Of a stretch of DNA of 64,000 nucleotides, positions 34,868 through 43,469 are shown piece after piece. Source of the stretch: Luminiphilus sp. (GTDB lineage: Bacteria > Pseudomonadota > Gammaproteobacteria > Pseudomonadales > Halieaceae); contig JAQWUD010000007.1 of the NCBI GenBank assembly GCA_029242325.1, positions 19,458 through 83,457 on the forward strand, read 5' to 3'. Position numbers and translations under genes: made by a program. The notes below the pieces were generated by a model. It made no database searches. It was not told the origin of the DNA and worked only from the letters and a program-made list of their open reading frames with translations. How positions within the stretch are numbered: position 1 is the stretch's first letter; every line of letters begins with the position of its first letter.

Positions 34868-36493
34868 TTACTGCAGAGACTCCACGCGCTGGCGGAGCAC
34901 CATCTTGCGAATCTTCCCGGTAGAGGTTTTAGGGAGGCCCTCAAACACGATGCGTTTAGGGCTCTTGAACCCAGCCAACTGCCCACGCGTATGCTCAATT
35001 AAGGCTTCCTCAGTGAGCTCAATCCCCTCCGTGAGTTCTACAAACGCACAAGGGACCTCGCCCCACTTATCGTCGGGCATCGCCACCACCGCCGCGCAGG
35101 CCACGGCCGGGTGGCTGTAGAGCGCATTTTCCACCTCTATCGACGAGATATTTTCTCCCCCAGAGATAATGATGTCCTTGGAGCGATCCCTGATCTCGAT
35201 ATAACCGTCGGGGTGTTGAACCGCCAAATCACCAGACCAGAACCAGCCGTCGGCGAAGGCCTCTGCCGTCGCTTCGGGCTGCTTGAAATATCCCTTCATC
35301 ACGATGTTCCCCCTGAAGGCAACCTCTCCCTGCGCTGCGCCATCCCAAGGCACCGGCTGTCGCGTGTCAGGGTCGAGCACCAGAACATCTTCCTGCAACT
35401 CATAAGCGACCCCTTGCCGCGCTTTCAGCCGGGCCTGCTCTTCTTCACTCATACTTGCCCAGGTTGCCCGTTCTGCGCACACGACCGCGGGTCCATACAC
35501 CTCAGTCAGACCATATACGTGAGTGACAGAAATCCCCATGCTCTCCATCGCGAGAATGGTCTGCGGTGGTGGGGGCGCCGCCGCCGTCATCATGCGCACC
35601 GACTGTTTAAAGGCCTGCCGCTCACGCTCCGCCGCGTTGGTAATCATTGACATGATGATCGGAGCGCCACACAGGTGTGTCACACCGTGGCGTGCAAACG
35701 CATCGTAAATCCCAGCGGCTGAAGGACTCCGAAGGAAGACATGAGTCCCTGCCAAAAGCGTGACGGTCCACGGGAAGCACCAGCCGTTGCAATGGAACAG
35801 GGGCAACGTCCAGAGGTAAATGGGGTGGTGAGGCATCTCCCACGTGACCACATTATTGACCGCATTGGTCCACGCACCGCGGTGGGAATAGACAACGCCC
35901 TTTGGTTGCCCAGTCGTACCAGAGGTGTAGTTGAGGGCCAGGGCATCCCATTCGTCATCGGGCGGCATGTAGGGAAATTCGAGAGAGCCCTCCAGTAGCA
36001 GCGCCTCATAAGTCAGCTCACCGATGCACGGACCGCCGGGCCCCTCTGGATCTTCGATATCGACGATCAGCAGCTCTCGCCCCGAGCACTCCACCGCATC
36101 CCGAGCCAGCGCCGAGAATTCGGTGTCCACCAGCAGGACCTTGGCCTCTCCGTGCGCCAGAACGTAACCAAGGGTTGCTGCATCGAGCCGCACGTTATTG
36201 GCGTTAAGCACGGCTCCCAGCATCGGGATCGCTAGGGCGCACTCAAGTGCCTCGGGAATATTGGGCGCGATCAGTGCAACCGTATCGCCCTGCCCAACAC
36301 CTCGTCCGTCAAGCGCAGAAGCGAGCCGTTTGCAGCGCGCGGCGACTTCGGCCCACGTGCGCCGAATACCCCCATGAATTTGTGCAGGGAGGTCGGGGTA
36401 TACCCGCTCGGTGCGTTTGAGAACTGAAACAGGGGTCAGCGGAGCAAAATTGGCGGCAGTCTTACTGAGCTCGGGCCCAGTATAAATATTCAT
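34868..36493 (-). CDS. Acyl-CoA ligase, DmdB/AlkK type
   Basis: A 541-residue adenylate-forming ligase. The P-loop is 'NYTSGTTGQPKGVVYSHRGA', followed by 'HPIYLWTLPLFHCNGWCFPW', then 'GLTEVYGP', the hinge 'RDRSKDIIISGGENISS', and catalytic Lys in 'TSTGKIRKMVL'. This pattern is shared by medium-chain ligase AlkK and by DmdB, which activates methylmercaptopropionate made by DmdA. The dmdA-like gene ends 127 bases away on the opposite strand. The linked position makes methylmercaptopropionyl-CoA synthesis plausible, but DmdC and DmdD are not in the window. Medium-chain fatty acid activation is the alternative. Confidence 0.85.
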   Translation of the reverse strand: MNIYTGPELSKTAANFAPLTPVSVLKRTERVYPDLPAQIHGGIRRTWAEVAARCKRLASALDGRGVGQGDTVALIAPNIPEALECALAIPMLGAVLNANNVRLDAATLGYVLAHGEAKVLLVDTEFSALARDAVECSGRELLIVDIEDPEGPGGPCIGELTYEALLLEGSLEFPYMPPDDEWDALALNYTSGTTGQPKGVVYSHRGAWTNAVNNVVTWEMPHHPIYLWTLPLFHCNGWCFPWTVTLLAGTHVFLRSPSAAGIYDAFARHGVTHLCGAPIIMSMITNAAERERQAFKQSVRMMTAAAPPPPQTILAMESMGISVTHVYGLTEVYGPAVVCAERATWASMSEEEQARLKARQGVAYELQEDVLVLDPDTRQPVPWDGAAQGEVAFRGNIVMKGYFKQPEATAEAFADGWFWSGDLAVQHPDGYIEIRDRSKDIIISGGENISSIEVENALYSHPAVACAAVVAMPDDKWGEVPCAFVELTEGIELTEEALIEHTRGQLAGFKSPKRIVFEGLPKTSTGKIRKMVLRQRVESLQ

Positions 36494-36582
36494 GTCGAAC
36501 TCCCCTCTGCTCGAGGCTCACTCCCTGCCGCGCAGAATAGCGCTGATCGGCCTCTAATAAGTCCAGTGTAGCGTGGCAGGTA

Positions 36583-37194
36583 TCAGGCGGAAAACGCCCT
36601 GGCGCAGGCCGGTCTCGTCATTAACCGATCAGCATAGGCACTCAAGCTGGGGAACGCCTCGTCAGTGATGATTCCCAGTCGCTTGGACATAATACCGGCG
36701 TGCCCGAGCATGGTATCGGCAGCCGAAAAATCGCCAATTAAGTAATCGCGACCATCCATTGCTGCTTCCACTGGCGCCCAGGCCTTGGCCAACAGTCGCT
36801 CCGCTTGGCCGCGAACATTCTCGTCCTGCCGCTCAGGAGGAAGCAACACCGTGTGAACCACAATCGTGTTCACAGGCGGCATGACCATACCTTCACAATA
36901 ATGGAACCACTGCAGATACTCGGCAAATCGCGGGTCATCTGAACCCGGCTTCAAGCCCCCGTTTTTATGTCGCTCGAGAATGTACTCGGCAATGGCACCA
37001 GACTCATAAATAGACACTTCGCCATCTTCCAATACCGGTATGCGGCCCAGCGGGTGACGCACACGGTGCTCGTCGGATTTCAAATCCTTGGGGTGGAAAT
37101 CCATGCGGTTGAGCTCGTACTCGAGACCCAATTCTTCAAGCAACCAGAGGCTGCGGCTGGCACGGCTGTTGGGAGCAAAATGAAGTTTCAACAT
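36583..37194 (-). CDS. Glutathione S-transferase family protein
   Basis: 203 residues from ATG 37194 (a longer frame up to 37302 adds unlike sequence). The thioredoxin-like N-domain begins 'MLKLHFAPNSRASRSLWLLE' with a Ser/Arg active-site region, and holds 'GRIPVLEDGEVSIYESGAIAEY' (cis-Pro and the Glu-Ser glutathione site). The all-helical C-domain ends with 'SKRLGIITDEAFPSLSAYAD'. It conjugates or transfers glutathione; the substrate is unknown. It follows the DmdB-like gene's start region on the same strand. Confidence 0.87.
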   Translation of the reverse strand: MLKLHFAPNSRASRSLWLLEELGLEYELNRMDFHPKDLKSDEHRVRHPLGRIPVLEDGEVSIYESGAIAEYILERHKNGGLKPGSDDPRFAEYLQWFHYCEGMVMPPVNTIVVHTVLLPPERQDENVRGQAERLLAKAWAPVEAAMDGRDYLIGDFSAADTMLGHAGIMSKRLGIITDEAFPSLSAYADRLMTRPACARAFSA

Positions 37195-37316
37195 GACAAA
37201 ATTCCTCTCGCATTGGTGAGATAGCTCGGGTGATACAGCGACGCTTATACAGCAGCCACCATGGCGTAACTGTGCGACTGATATTGGCACGCATAATGCC
37301 AATATTTAACCCCAAA

Positions 37317-38393
37317 CTAAGCTTCATCCATGGGTGTGTCGGAAAAAGGCAAACGAGCCGATGCATGATCACCCTGATTGATTAACCGCACACCCAAACC
37401 AATCAGCCGTACCGGCTTCGCTTTGCGCTCCCACCCCTCGGCTAGCAACGAACGGTAGTCAGCTTCGATCGCCTTGGTGCCCACGCGCTCAACCGTGGTC
37501 GTAGTGAAGTCATTGAATTTGAGTTTAACGAAGGCTTTATCGATCACATGCCATGCCTTGGCGGCTTCAATCCGCTCCATCAGGTTGACATAGAGCTGCT
37601 CGACAATGGGCGCCCACTCCGCCGGACCACTGACATCCTCGGAGAAAGTCCGCTCCACGCTCACCGATTTACGTACCCGGCTTGGCTGCACGGGGCGCTC
37701 GTCTCGGCCCCGGGCACGTTCATGCAAGACAACACCAAACTTTCCAAACCGACGGCGCAAATCGTACAGGCTCCACTCCCTTATGTCCGAACAGGTTCTG
37801 AGCCCATAGCGGTGCATTTTGCCAGCTGTAACAGCGCCCACACCGGGGATTTTTTGCACAGGCAAAGCGGAGACAAACGCATCAACATCATCTGGCGGGA
37901 CGACAGTAAGACCGTCGGGCTTCTGCCAGTCCGAGGCGACCTTGGCAATGAACTTGTTGACCGACACACCCGCCGAAACCGTTATCTCCAGCTGCTCACG
38001 CACCTGCTGCCTAATGGCCTTCGCGATACGAGTGGCAGTGCGTTCCTCATCAGACATCTCGCTGACGTCGAGGTAGGCCTCATCCAGTGACAGCGGTTCA
38101 ATGACCTCGGTGAAGTCGGCGAAGATACCGCGCATGATCTTCGAGGCTTCCCGGTACTTGTGCATTTGTGGCGGCACAACGGTCAGTTGGGGGCAAAGTC
38201 GCATCGCCTGCGCGGTGGGCATGGCAGAACGCACGCCATAAGCCCGTGCATCGTAATTACAGGTCGTGAGCACGCCGCGCCGCTCGGCACTGCCTCCCAC
38301 AGCCATCGGGATGCCACGCAGCTCGGGGTGATCCCGCATCTCGATCGCGGCATAGAAGCAATCGGCATCAATATGAATAATCTTGCGCTGCAT
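37317..38393 (-). CDS. dinB: DNA polymerase IV (Y family)
   Basis: 358 residues from ATG 38393. The palm motifs are intact: 'IIHIDADCFYAAIEMRD' at the N-terminus (first metal Asp), 'SLDEAYLDVSE' (the catalytic Asp-Glu pair), and the helix-hairpin-helix 'VQKIPGVGAVTAGKMHRYGL'. The little-finger domain follows. It does error-prone translesion synthesis. An upstream TTG (38420) is in frame, but the ATG lies where the family starts. No LexA box was recognised in the short upstream region. Confidence 0.93.
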   Translation of the reverse strand: MQRKIIHIDADCFYAAIEMRDHPELRGIPMAVGGSAERRGVLTTCNYDARAYGVRSAMPTAQAMRLCPQLTVVPPQMHKYREASKIMRGIFADFTEVIEPLSLDEAYLDVSEMSDEERTATRIAKAIRQQVREQLEITVSAGVSVNKFIAKVASDWQKPDGLTVVPPDDVDAFVSALPVQKIPGVGAVTAGKMHRYGLRTCSDIREWSLYDLRRRFGKFGVVLHERARGRDERPVQPSRVRKSVSVERTFSEDVSGPAEWAPIVEQLYVNLMERIEAAKAWHVIDKAFVKLKFNDFTTTTVERVGTKAIEADYRSLLAEGWERKAKPVRLIGLGVRLINQGDHASARLPFSDTPMDEA

Positions 38394-38543
38394 GCCGCGA
38401 GAGTACACCGAATCCAACAAACCATCTCCAAACCCCGTAGTTCAGGATGATGCACTCCAGAGAGGACCTCGCTAATGCGCAAAGGCTTCGCTTTTGGCAA
38501 AAATAGCGCTACCCTCTAATGACATCGAGTCTGGGAGTAATGC

Positions 38544-38672
38544 GTGAAAAGTGGCGTCATTTTCGGAGTAGTTTTGGCCATCATCATCGGAGCGATCATT
38601 GTTTCCCATCAACTTTCAGAGAGCGGCAACGATCACTTCGACAAGGCTGGGGAAAACTGGAAGCAAAACTAA
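38544..38672 (+). CDS. 42-residue single-helix membrane peptide
   Basis: A GTG start follows GGGAG (38533-38537) at 6 bases. The peptide has a basic residue at position 2, a hydrophobic helix at about residues 5-21 ('VIFGVVLAIIIGAIIVS'), then a polar acidic tail ending 'GENWKQN'. The ribosome-binding site plus helix makes a real small gene likely. It lies divergent from dinB and just ahead of the AhpD-like gene. No family was recognised. Confidence 0.6.
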   Translation: MKSGVIFGVVLAIIIGAIIVSHQLSESGNDHFDKAGENWKQN

Positions 38673-38758
38673 TCCCAGCGTCTGGTTGATGGACTTGGAA
38701 TTGGGCAAAGAGCGCCTCGCGATAGCCCCTTTTTGACTCAAGCATTGAGGCGAGGACA

Positions 38759-39355
38759 ATGACAAGAATTTCGCCGGTCAAACCCTCGGCGGTACCTGAG
38801 CTTGCCACACTAATGGAGCAGGCCAGCTCCTCCATGGGGTACCTGCCCAACGATGTACTGAATATGGGGCACTGGCCAGCGCTGCTAGAGAGCCTAGGTC
38901 CGTTAGTCCATACCGTGCTTCAAACTGGAGAAATCGACCCCCTCCTCAAGCGGCTGATTGGCATCGTCAGCAGTCGCACACAAGGTTGTACCTACTGCAC
39001 TGCACATGCGGGCTTCGGAGCAGACCAGCTTGGCGTTGAGACCGAAAAAATTGTCGCTGTCTTCGAGTTCGAAACCTCACCGTTGTTCAACGATGCCGAG
39101 CGCGCCGCACTGCGTGTAGCTTGGCATGGGGCGCTGCAGCCCAATGCCGTCAGCGACGAGGACTTTGCGGCACTGCAGACCCACTTCACAGAGCGACAAA
39201 TTGTTGAAATCGTTGCAGTGCTCTCACTCTATGGATTTCTCAATCGCTGGAACAGCACCTTGAAAACAGAGCTAGAAGCGCCGCCCAACACTTTTGCCAG
39301 CTTGATCCCAGATGCCGCCACTCCTTCAGCACGGGCGGACTTCAGCGCATTATAG
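38759..39355 (+). CDS. AhpD/carboxymuconolactone-decarboxylase-like protein
   Basis: 198 residues, mostly helical. The core 'SRTQGCTYCTAHAGFGAD' holds the C-x-x-C-x-x-x-H motif (Cys-Thr-Tyr-Cys-Thr-Ala-His) of AhpD-like alkylhydroperoxidases, in which the Cys pair is redox active. A second helical region with 'FTERQIVEIVAVLSLYGFLNRW' completes the family. It probably reduces peroxides or acts on a small lactone; the CxxC favours redox. The ATG start gives the expected N-terminus. Confidence 0.87.
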   Translation: MTRISPVKPSAVPELATLMEQASSSMGYLPNDVLNMGHWPALLESLGPLVHTVLQTGEIDPLLKRLIGIVSSRTQGCTYCTAHAGFGADQLGVETEKIVAVFEFETSPLFNDAERAALRVAWHGALQPNAVSDEDFAALQTHFTERQIVEIVAVLSLYGFLNRWNSTLKTELEAPPNTFASLIPDAATPSARADFSAL

Positions 39356-39368
39356 ACAGCAAACTTTG

Positions 39369-39848
39369 TTACTGAGGCAATAACGGCGCCTCGCCTGCCT
39401 GCACTTTCTCAAAGTGAGCTTCGAGAATCTCGCTACCGAGCGTTGAGCCATCGTTACTGCCCAGCTTGATAGCTGGCCAGGCGCCGGTGGCGAACACAAA
39501 CAGCACCGTGGCACCCTCTGGTCCGGCGACTAAGGGTCCGTAGCCGCGATTGGCCAGACCGATTCGAATATCGCCGGCGTCATGCCAGGTGGCCCCCACT
39601 CTCTGTGATCCCTCGAGAATGATTTCGGTGTAGTCGCAGTCGTGAGTGTGCGCCTCAATCGTACAGCCGGGTGGGTAGAACACCTTGAAGACGGTAGGTG
39701 ATTCCTGACGCGTAGGGTCGCCAACGCGATACATTGATGAGATCACGCCGGTAGGGAGCACGATTTTGTCGAGATCCTCCCAATTTAGCGCGAAGTGGCC
39801 TTTTCGCTCGAGGGCTTCTTTTATTTGCTGATCTCTGGCTTGTGCCAA
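39369..39848 (-). CDS. Cupin-domain protein, TTG start
   Basis: 159 residues with one cupin barrel: 'YPPGCTIEAHTHDCDYTEIILEG' region (His residues and Glu as metal ligands), then 'GDIRIGLANRGYGPLVAGPEG'. The start is TTG, with AGGGGG five bases upstream; no ATG is available before residue 39, so TTG is well supported. It begins 9 bases after the ureohydrolase stop and must be co-transcribed with it. Function is unknown; a metal-dependent role on the ureohydrolase product is possible. Confidence 0.83.
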   Translation of the reverse strand: MAQARDQQIKEALERKGHFALNWEDLDKIVLPTGVISSMYRVGDPTRQESPTVFKVFYPPGCTIEAHTHDCDYTEIILEGSQRVGATWHDAGDIRIGLANRGYGPLVAGPEGATVLFVFATGAWPAIKLGSNDGSTLGSEILEAHFEKVQAGEAPLLPQ

Positions 39849-39857
39849 GATATCCCC

Positions 39858-40802
39858 CTATCTCTCCGTCCGTGCAAATAAGCACAGTTGCTGCAACGCC
39901 ACCGTAGCGGCCGCCAGTGAGGTAATCGCACCAACATCGTACTGGGGTGCCACCTCAACAACATCCATTCCAACGAGATGGATACCGCTGAGGTGCTGCA
40001 AAATCTGCATCGCCTGATGTGTCGACAAACCGCCCACAACAGGTGTGCCCGTACCCGGTGCAAAGCTAGGATCCAGGCAATCGATATCAAAAGTCAGATA
40101 GCAGGGCCGGTCACCCACGATGCCTTTGACCTGCGAGGCCAAATCGGCGGGTTTCATATCGTGAACGGTGGGTGCGTCATAGACATTGAAACCATGGTTG
40201 TCGTCGTTGTGGGTGCGCAGACCAATTTGCACTGAATGCGAAGGAGAGATCAGTTTTTCCTGTGCCGCGTGATAAAACATTGTCCCGTGGTCAATTCGCT
40301 GACTCTCTTCAGCCCACGTATCCGAGTGGGCATCGAAATGTATGAGCGAGAGCTCGCCATATCGCTCAGCATGGGCCCTGAGCAAAGGATAGGAAACAAA
40401 GTGATCGCCCCCGATTGATAGCAGTGCTGTATCGGTCGACAGGATCTGCCGCACACACTGGTAGATCTCCTCTGGTGCTCCCGCCGGATTGCCGGCATCA
40501 AAATCACAGTCGCCATAATCCACTATTGTCAGTTCGTCTAATGGCGAGAAGCCCCATCCCATAGCCTTTCCTTCCCAGGCCAGACTGGCAGATGCCTCGC
40601 GCACCGCGCGAGGGCCAAACCGACTCCCGGGGCGGTTGGTTGTCGCTAGGTCAAAAGGAATGCCCAGAACCGCCACATCAGCCTCAGCGAGATCACGTGA
40701 GTAACGGCGGCGCATAAAACTGACGATGCCACCGAAGGTATGCTCGTCAGTCACGCCACGAAGACTTTCTCGCAATAGCGCCTGATCAGGGGGTGAACTC
40801 AT
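39858..40802 (-). CDS. Ureohydrolase (agmatinase/arginase family)
   Basis: 314 residues with the three Mn-binding motifs: 'SIGGDHFVSYPLL' (His), 'IHFDAHSDTW' (Asp-x-His-x-Asp) and 'TFDIDCLDPSFAPGTGTP' (Asp-x-Asp). It cleaves a guanidino group to urea. The usual N-terminal 'GIPFDLATTNRPGSRFGPRAVREAS' is present and suits agmatinase or guanidinobutyrase/guanidinase types more than arginase. It is followed by the cupin gene (9 bases) and preceded by a P450 gene about 100 bases away on the same strand. Agmatine would yield putrescine, which would feed the amine island. Confidence 0.88.
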   Translation of the reverse strand: MSSPPDQALLRESLRGVTDEHTFGGIVSFMRRRYSRDLAEADVAVLGIPFDLATTNRPGSRFGPRAVREASASLAWEGKAMGWGFSPLDELTIVDYGDCDFDAGNPAGAPEEIYQCVRQILSTDTALLSIGGDHFVSYPLLRAHAERYGELSLIHFDAHSDTWAEESQRIDHGTMFYHAAQEKLISPSHSVQIGLRTHNDDNHGFNVYDAPTVHDMKPADLASQVKGIVGDRPCYLTFDIDCLDPSFAPGTGTPVVGGLSTHQAMQILQHLSGIHLVGMDVVEVAPQYDVGAITSLAAATVALQQLCLFARTER

Positions 40803-40906
40803 GGCGTATGTCCTGCTGTGTCAATTGGTTCAATGGCAAGTTAATCACAGAACACGGCCGAAAACAGGGTGGAACGCGCTGATCAGCGACTGCTCGACGA
40901 CTGCCC

Positions 40907-42295
40907 TCAGTGAGTCGAAACCACCACGGGCCGCTTGCCGTTTTTACCGTAGAGGTTGACCTGAAGGCTGGAAATCGCGTGCACCAATATGATCGGCTCG
41001 ATTTTCTGCTTGCCGGTCCAGTAAATGTTGGGGAAGCGCTCGAGAATGCGCTCGTAAGCCATCTTGAGCTGCAATTGCGCCACGCGGTTACCAAGGCAAC
41101 GATGAACGCCGTGACCAAAGGCGAGGTGTTTGTCGACGTTGTCACGCATCATGTCGAAATTGTCAGGATCGGGGAATACAGCTGGGTCTCGATTCGCCGC
41201 GCCGTACCACATAATGACCTTTTCATCTTTGGCAATTCGCTGCCCGGCAATCTCAGTATCTTCCATGGCAGTGCGGCGCATATGCATGACCGGCGACACC
41301 ATTCGCAAAGCTTCGTGAGACATGCGCTCGATCAGTGTGGGGTCATCGAGCACCATCTGCCGCTGCTCGGGAAATTGTGTAAGCAGCCGGATGGTGCCTG
41401 ACAGAGAGTTACGCGTGGTGTCATTGCCCGCAAAAATGATTAAAAGCCAGGAACCGTCAAGATAGCTCTGGGAGAGTGGCTTATCACCCAGGGTTGCGTT
41501 GGCAATAGTGGTCAGCAAGTCCTCCCGCGGATTCTGGATCCGATCCGCCATTACCCGCTCCCCATAGCTGAACATGTCATGGAGAATTTTCTCAAATCGG
41601 AAAGGAAAGGACGGCTCTGCCAACAGCATCCGAAACGGGTGGGTGATGAACTGTGGTGCGAGTTCCAGGTAATGCATCCACTTGATAATATCGGCGCGGT
41701 CTTCTTCATCTACGCCGAGCATTTCACATAAAGTGAACATGGGTAACTCGATAGAGAACAGCTTGGCAAAATCTACAACCGGCCCCTGACGCTCCATATT
41801 GTCGAGCAGGTCGTCTATTTTTCGACCTACCTTCTCTTTAAGCGTTTCAATATACGCCGGGAAGAAAAAAGCCGCCTGCTGAGTGCGCAGATCTCGGTGC
41901 AGATCGGCATCGAGATTGATCAAAGAGTTGTAGGCGGCATACATTAGCCGTTCAGCCTTACCCTTGTCATTGCGCAAGACACTCATATTGATACTGCCGC
42001 GTTGAGACGAAAATATTTGCGGGTTGAGCTCGACGTGCCTCACATCGTCATAACGCACCACCGACCAAAATCCAGATGACGGCTTTTTAATCTGTGACCA
42101 CATTACCGGCGCGTCTTCGCGCATGCGGCGATAAAAATCGAAAGGCTGGCCGCGCGTCCAGCTGTGGGTCACGCCCAGCTTAAAGTCTGGCAGCCGGGGG
42201 TATATCTCCTCGAACATCGGATCTCGAGCACCTGCGTCCAGCAAAATATTGTCGCTGACAGCAGGATGATGTTGCGTGGGTTGAGCGCTATTCAT
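40907..42295 (-). CDS. Cytochrome P450
   Basis: 462 residues. The I-helix oxygen motif is 'IFAGNDTTRNSLSG', the K-helix ExxR is in 'HEALRMVSPVMHMRRT', and the haem loop is 'LAFGHGVHRCLGNRVA' with the thiolate Cys. Soluble, with no membrane anchor, so a class I bacterial P450 needing a ferredoxin and reductase that are not nearby. Sequence style recalls CYP families acting on terpenoids, steroids or branched lipids. The ATG at 42295 is followed by a Pro/His-rich 20-residue leader. Confidence 0.92.
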   Translation of the reverse strand: MNSAQPTQHHPAVSDNILLDAGARDPMFEEIYPRLPDFKLGVTHSWTRGQPFDFYRRMREDAPVMWSQIKKPSSGFWSVVRYDDVRHVELNPQIFSSQRGSINMSVLRNDKGKAERLMYAAYNSLINLDADLHRDLRTQQAAFFFPAYIETLKEKVGRKIDDLLDNMERQGPVVDFAKLFSIELPMFTLCEMLGVDEEDRADIIKWMHYLELAPQFITHPFRMLLAEPSFPFRFEKILHDMFSYGERVMADRIQNPREDLLTTIANATLGDKPLSQSYLDGSWLLIIFAGNDTTRNSLSGTIRLLTQFPEQRQMVLDDPTLIERMSHEALRMVSPVMHMRRTAMEDTEIAGQRIAKDEKVIMWYGAANRDPAVFPDPDNFDMMRDNVDKHLAFGHGVHRCLGNRVAQLQLKMAYERILERFPNIYWTGKQKIEPIILVHAISSLQVNLYGKNGKRPVVVSTH

Positions 42296-42480
42296 GGTGT
42301 TTCCGAATTGGCGGGGCGAGTGCGACCTGTCCCCCTGTATGAGGGGCCATGTTAGGGATATTCGGTGAAAAGTACAGTTCAGATCAAAGCGCTGAAAAGT
42401 GAATTAGCCCAGCTACCTCAGACTGAATCGATCAAACAAGTTACGCCGTATACTCTAAGCGCCACTTTTAAGGAACCGCT

Positions 42481-43404
42481 GTGCGATCCCTGATTCTACT
42501 CATCATTTTTCTGTCTGTGCCCTGTTTAGCGAAGGCCGAATATTCCCGCGCTTATCTGGACAGTTATCCATTAGAAACCGCCCGTGTAGGAGAACTTGAT
42601 ATCGCCTACCGGATTGTCGGGCCCGGGACCGACAAGCCGAAAGCGGTTGTTATCATGGGGCTCGGCGGCTCCAATGTCGCCTGGGGAGATGCGCTAATTT
42701 CCGGCCTGACCAATGGCGGATACGAAATACTCATACTGGATAATCGCGACACCGGGGGCTCAACGCGCTTTGACGACTGGGGGCAGCCACTGCTGTGGTG
42801 GCAGCTCCTCAAATACCGTTTTGGCTTCTCGGTGAATGCGCCCTACACCCTGAACGATATGGCGGCTGATATCGCGGGACTAATGGGGCAGGTTGACTAT
42901 GAGGAAGCGCATATTATTGGCGCCTCGATGGGCGGCATGATTGCCCAGATTGTTGCGGCTCAATATCCCGACAAAACCCGCAGCCTAATCTCCATTATGT
43001 CCACCACCAATGCTCCGCACCTACCGCCACCCAGTGCAGAGGCCGAAATGAACCTGCGAAATCTTGCGACAGGAGACGCAAAAGAAGGGCGCGAGCAGTC
43101 GCTTCGCGACAGAGGCTTCTATCCAGAGTCGATGCGGCGCCACCTGATGGCCATTTTTAAAACGGGCGACCGTTCACGCGAGACCGCTACAATTAGCGCG
43201 CCTACACTTGTCTTACATGGAGCCGATGATGGTCTGGTCCCACCAGAACATGGGCAACATACCGCGGAGCTGATTCGAGGCGCGGATTTTCTGTTGATCG
43301 ACGGTATGGCCCACAATATGCCCGAAAAGATTATTCCTATCCTCGTTAGAGAGATGACCGACCATATGGATCATGTTGAGACATTGCCAGTGGTGAGTCG
43401 ATAG
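42481..43404 (+). CDS. Secreted alpha/beta hydrolase
   Basis: 307 residues with a GTG start preceded by AAGGA at 6 bases. A signal peptide is clear ('SLILLIIFLSVPCLAKA'). The nucleophile elbow is 'GASMGG' (Ser), the acid is in 'LHGADDGLVPPEHG' and the His in 'DGMAHNMPEK'. The oxyanion region is 'IMGLGGSNVAWGDAL'. A periplasmic or membrane-attached esterase or lipase-like enzyme is expected; the substrate is unknown. It stands alone between the divergent P450 and the convergent TonB receptor. Confidence 0.87.
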   Translation: MRSLILLIIFLSVPCLAKAEYSRAYLDSYPLETARVGELDIAYRIVGPGTDKPKAVVIMGLGGSNVAWGDALISGLTNGGYEILILDNRDTGGSTRFDDWGQPLLWWQLLKYRFGFSVNAPYTLNDMAADIAGLMGQVDYEEAHIIGASMGGMIAQIVAAQYPDKTRSLISIMSTTNAPHLPPPSAEAEMNLRNLATGDAKEGREQSLRDRGFYPESMRRHLMAIFKTGDRSRETATISAPTLVLHGADDGLVPPEHGQHTAELIRGADFLLIDGMAHNMPEKIIPILVREMTDHMDHVETLPVVSR

Positions 43405-43469
43405 TCATCGGCACGCTGAACGGTGGCCGAAGCGAGTTGCGCCTCAAGACGCCACCGCTCCGGCACTGA

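Noticed and set aside
42365..42493. 42-codon GTG frame just upstream of the secreted hydrolase
   Set aside because: It has a fair AGGGA site but overlaps the hydrolase start, has no helix or motif, and may be a leader or chance frame.
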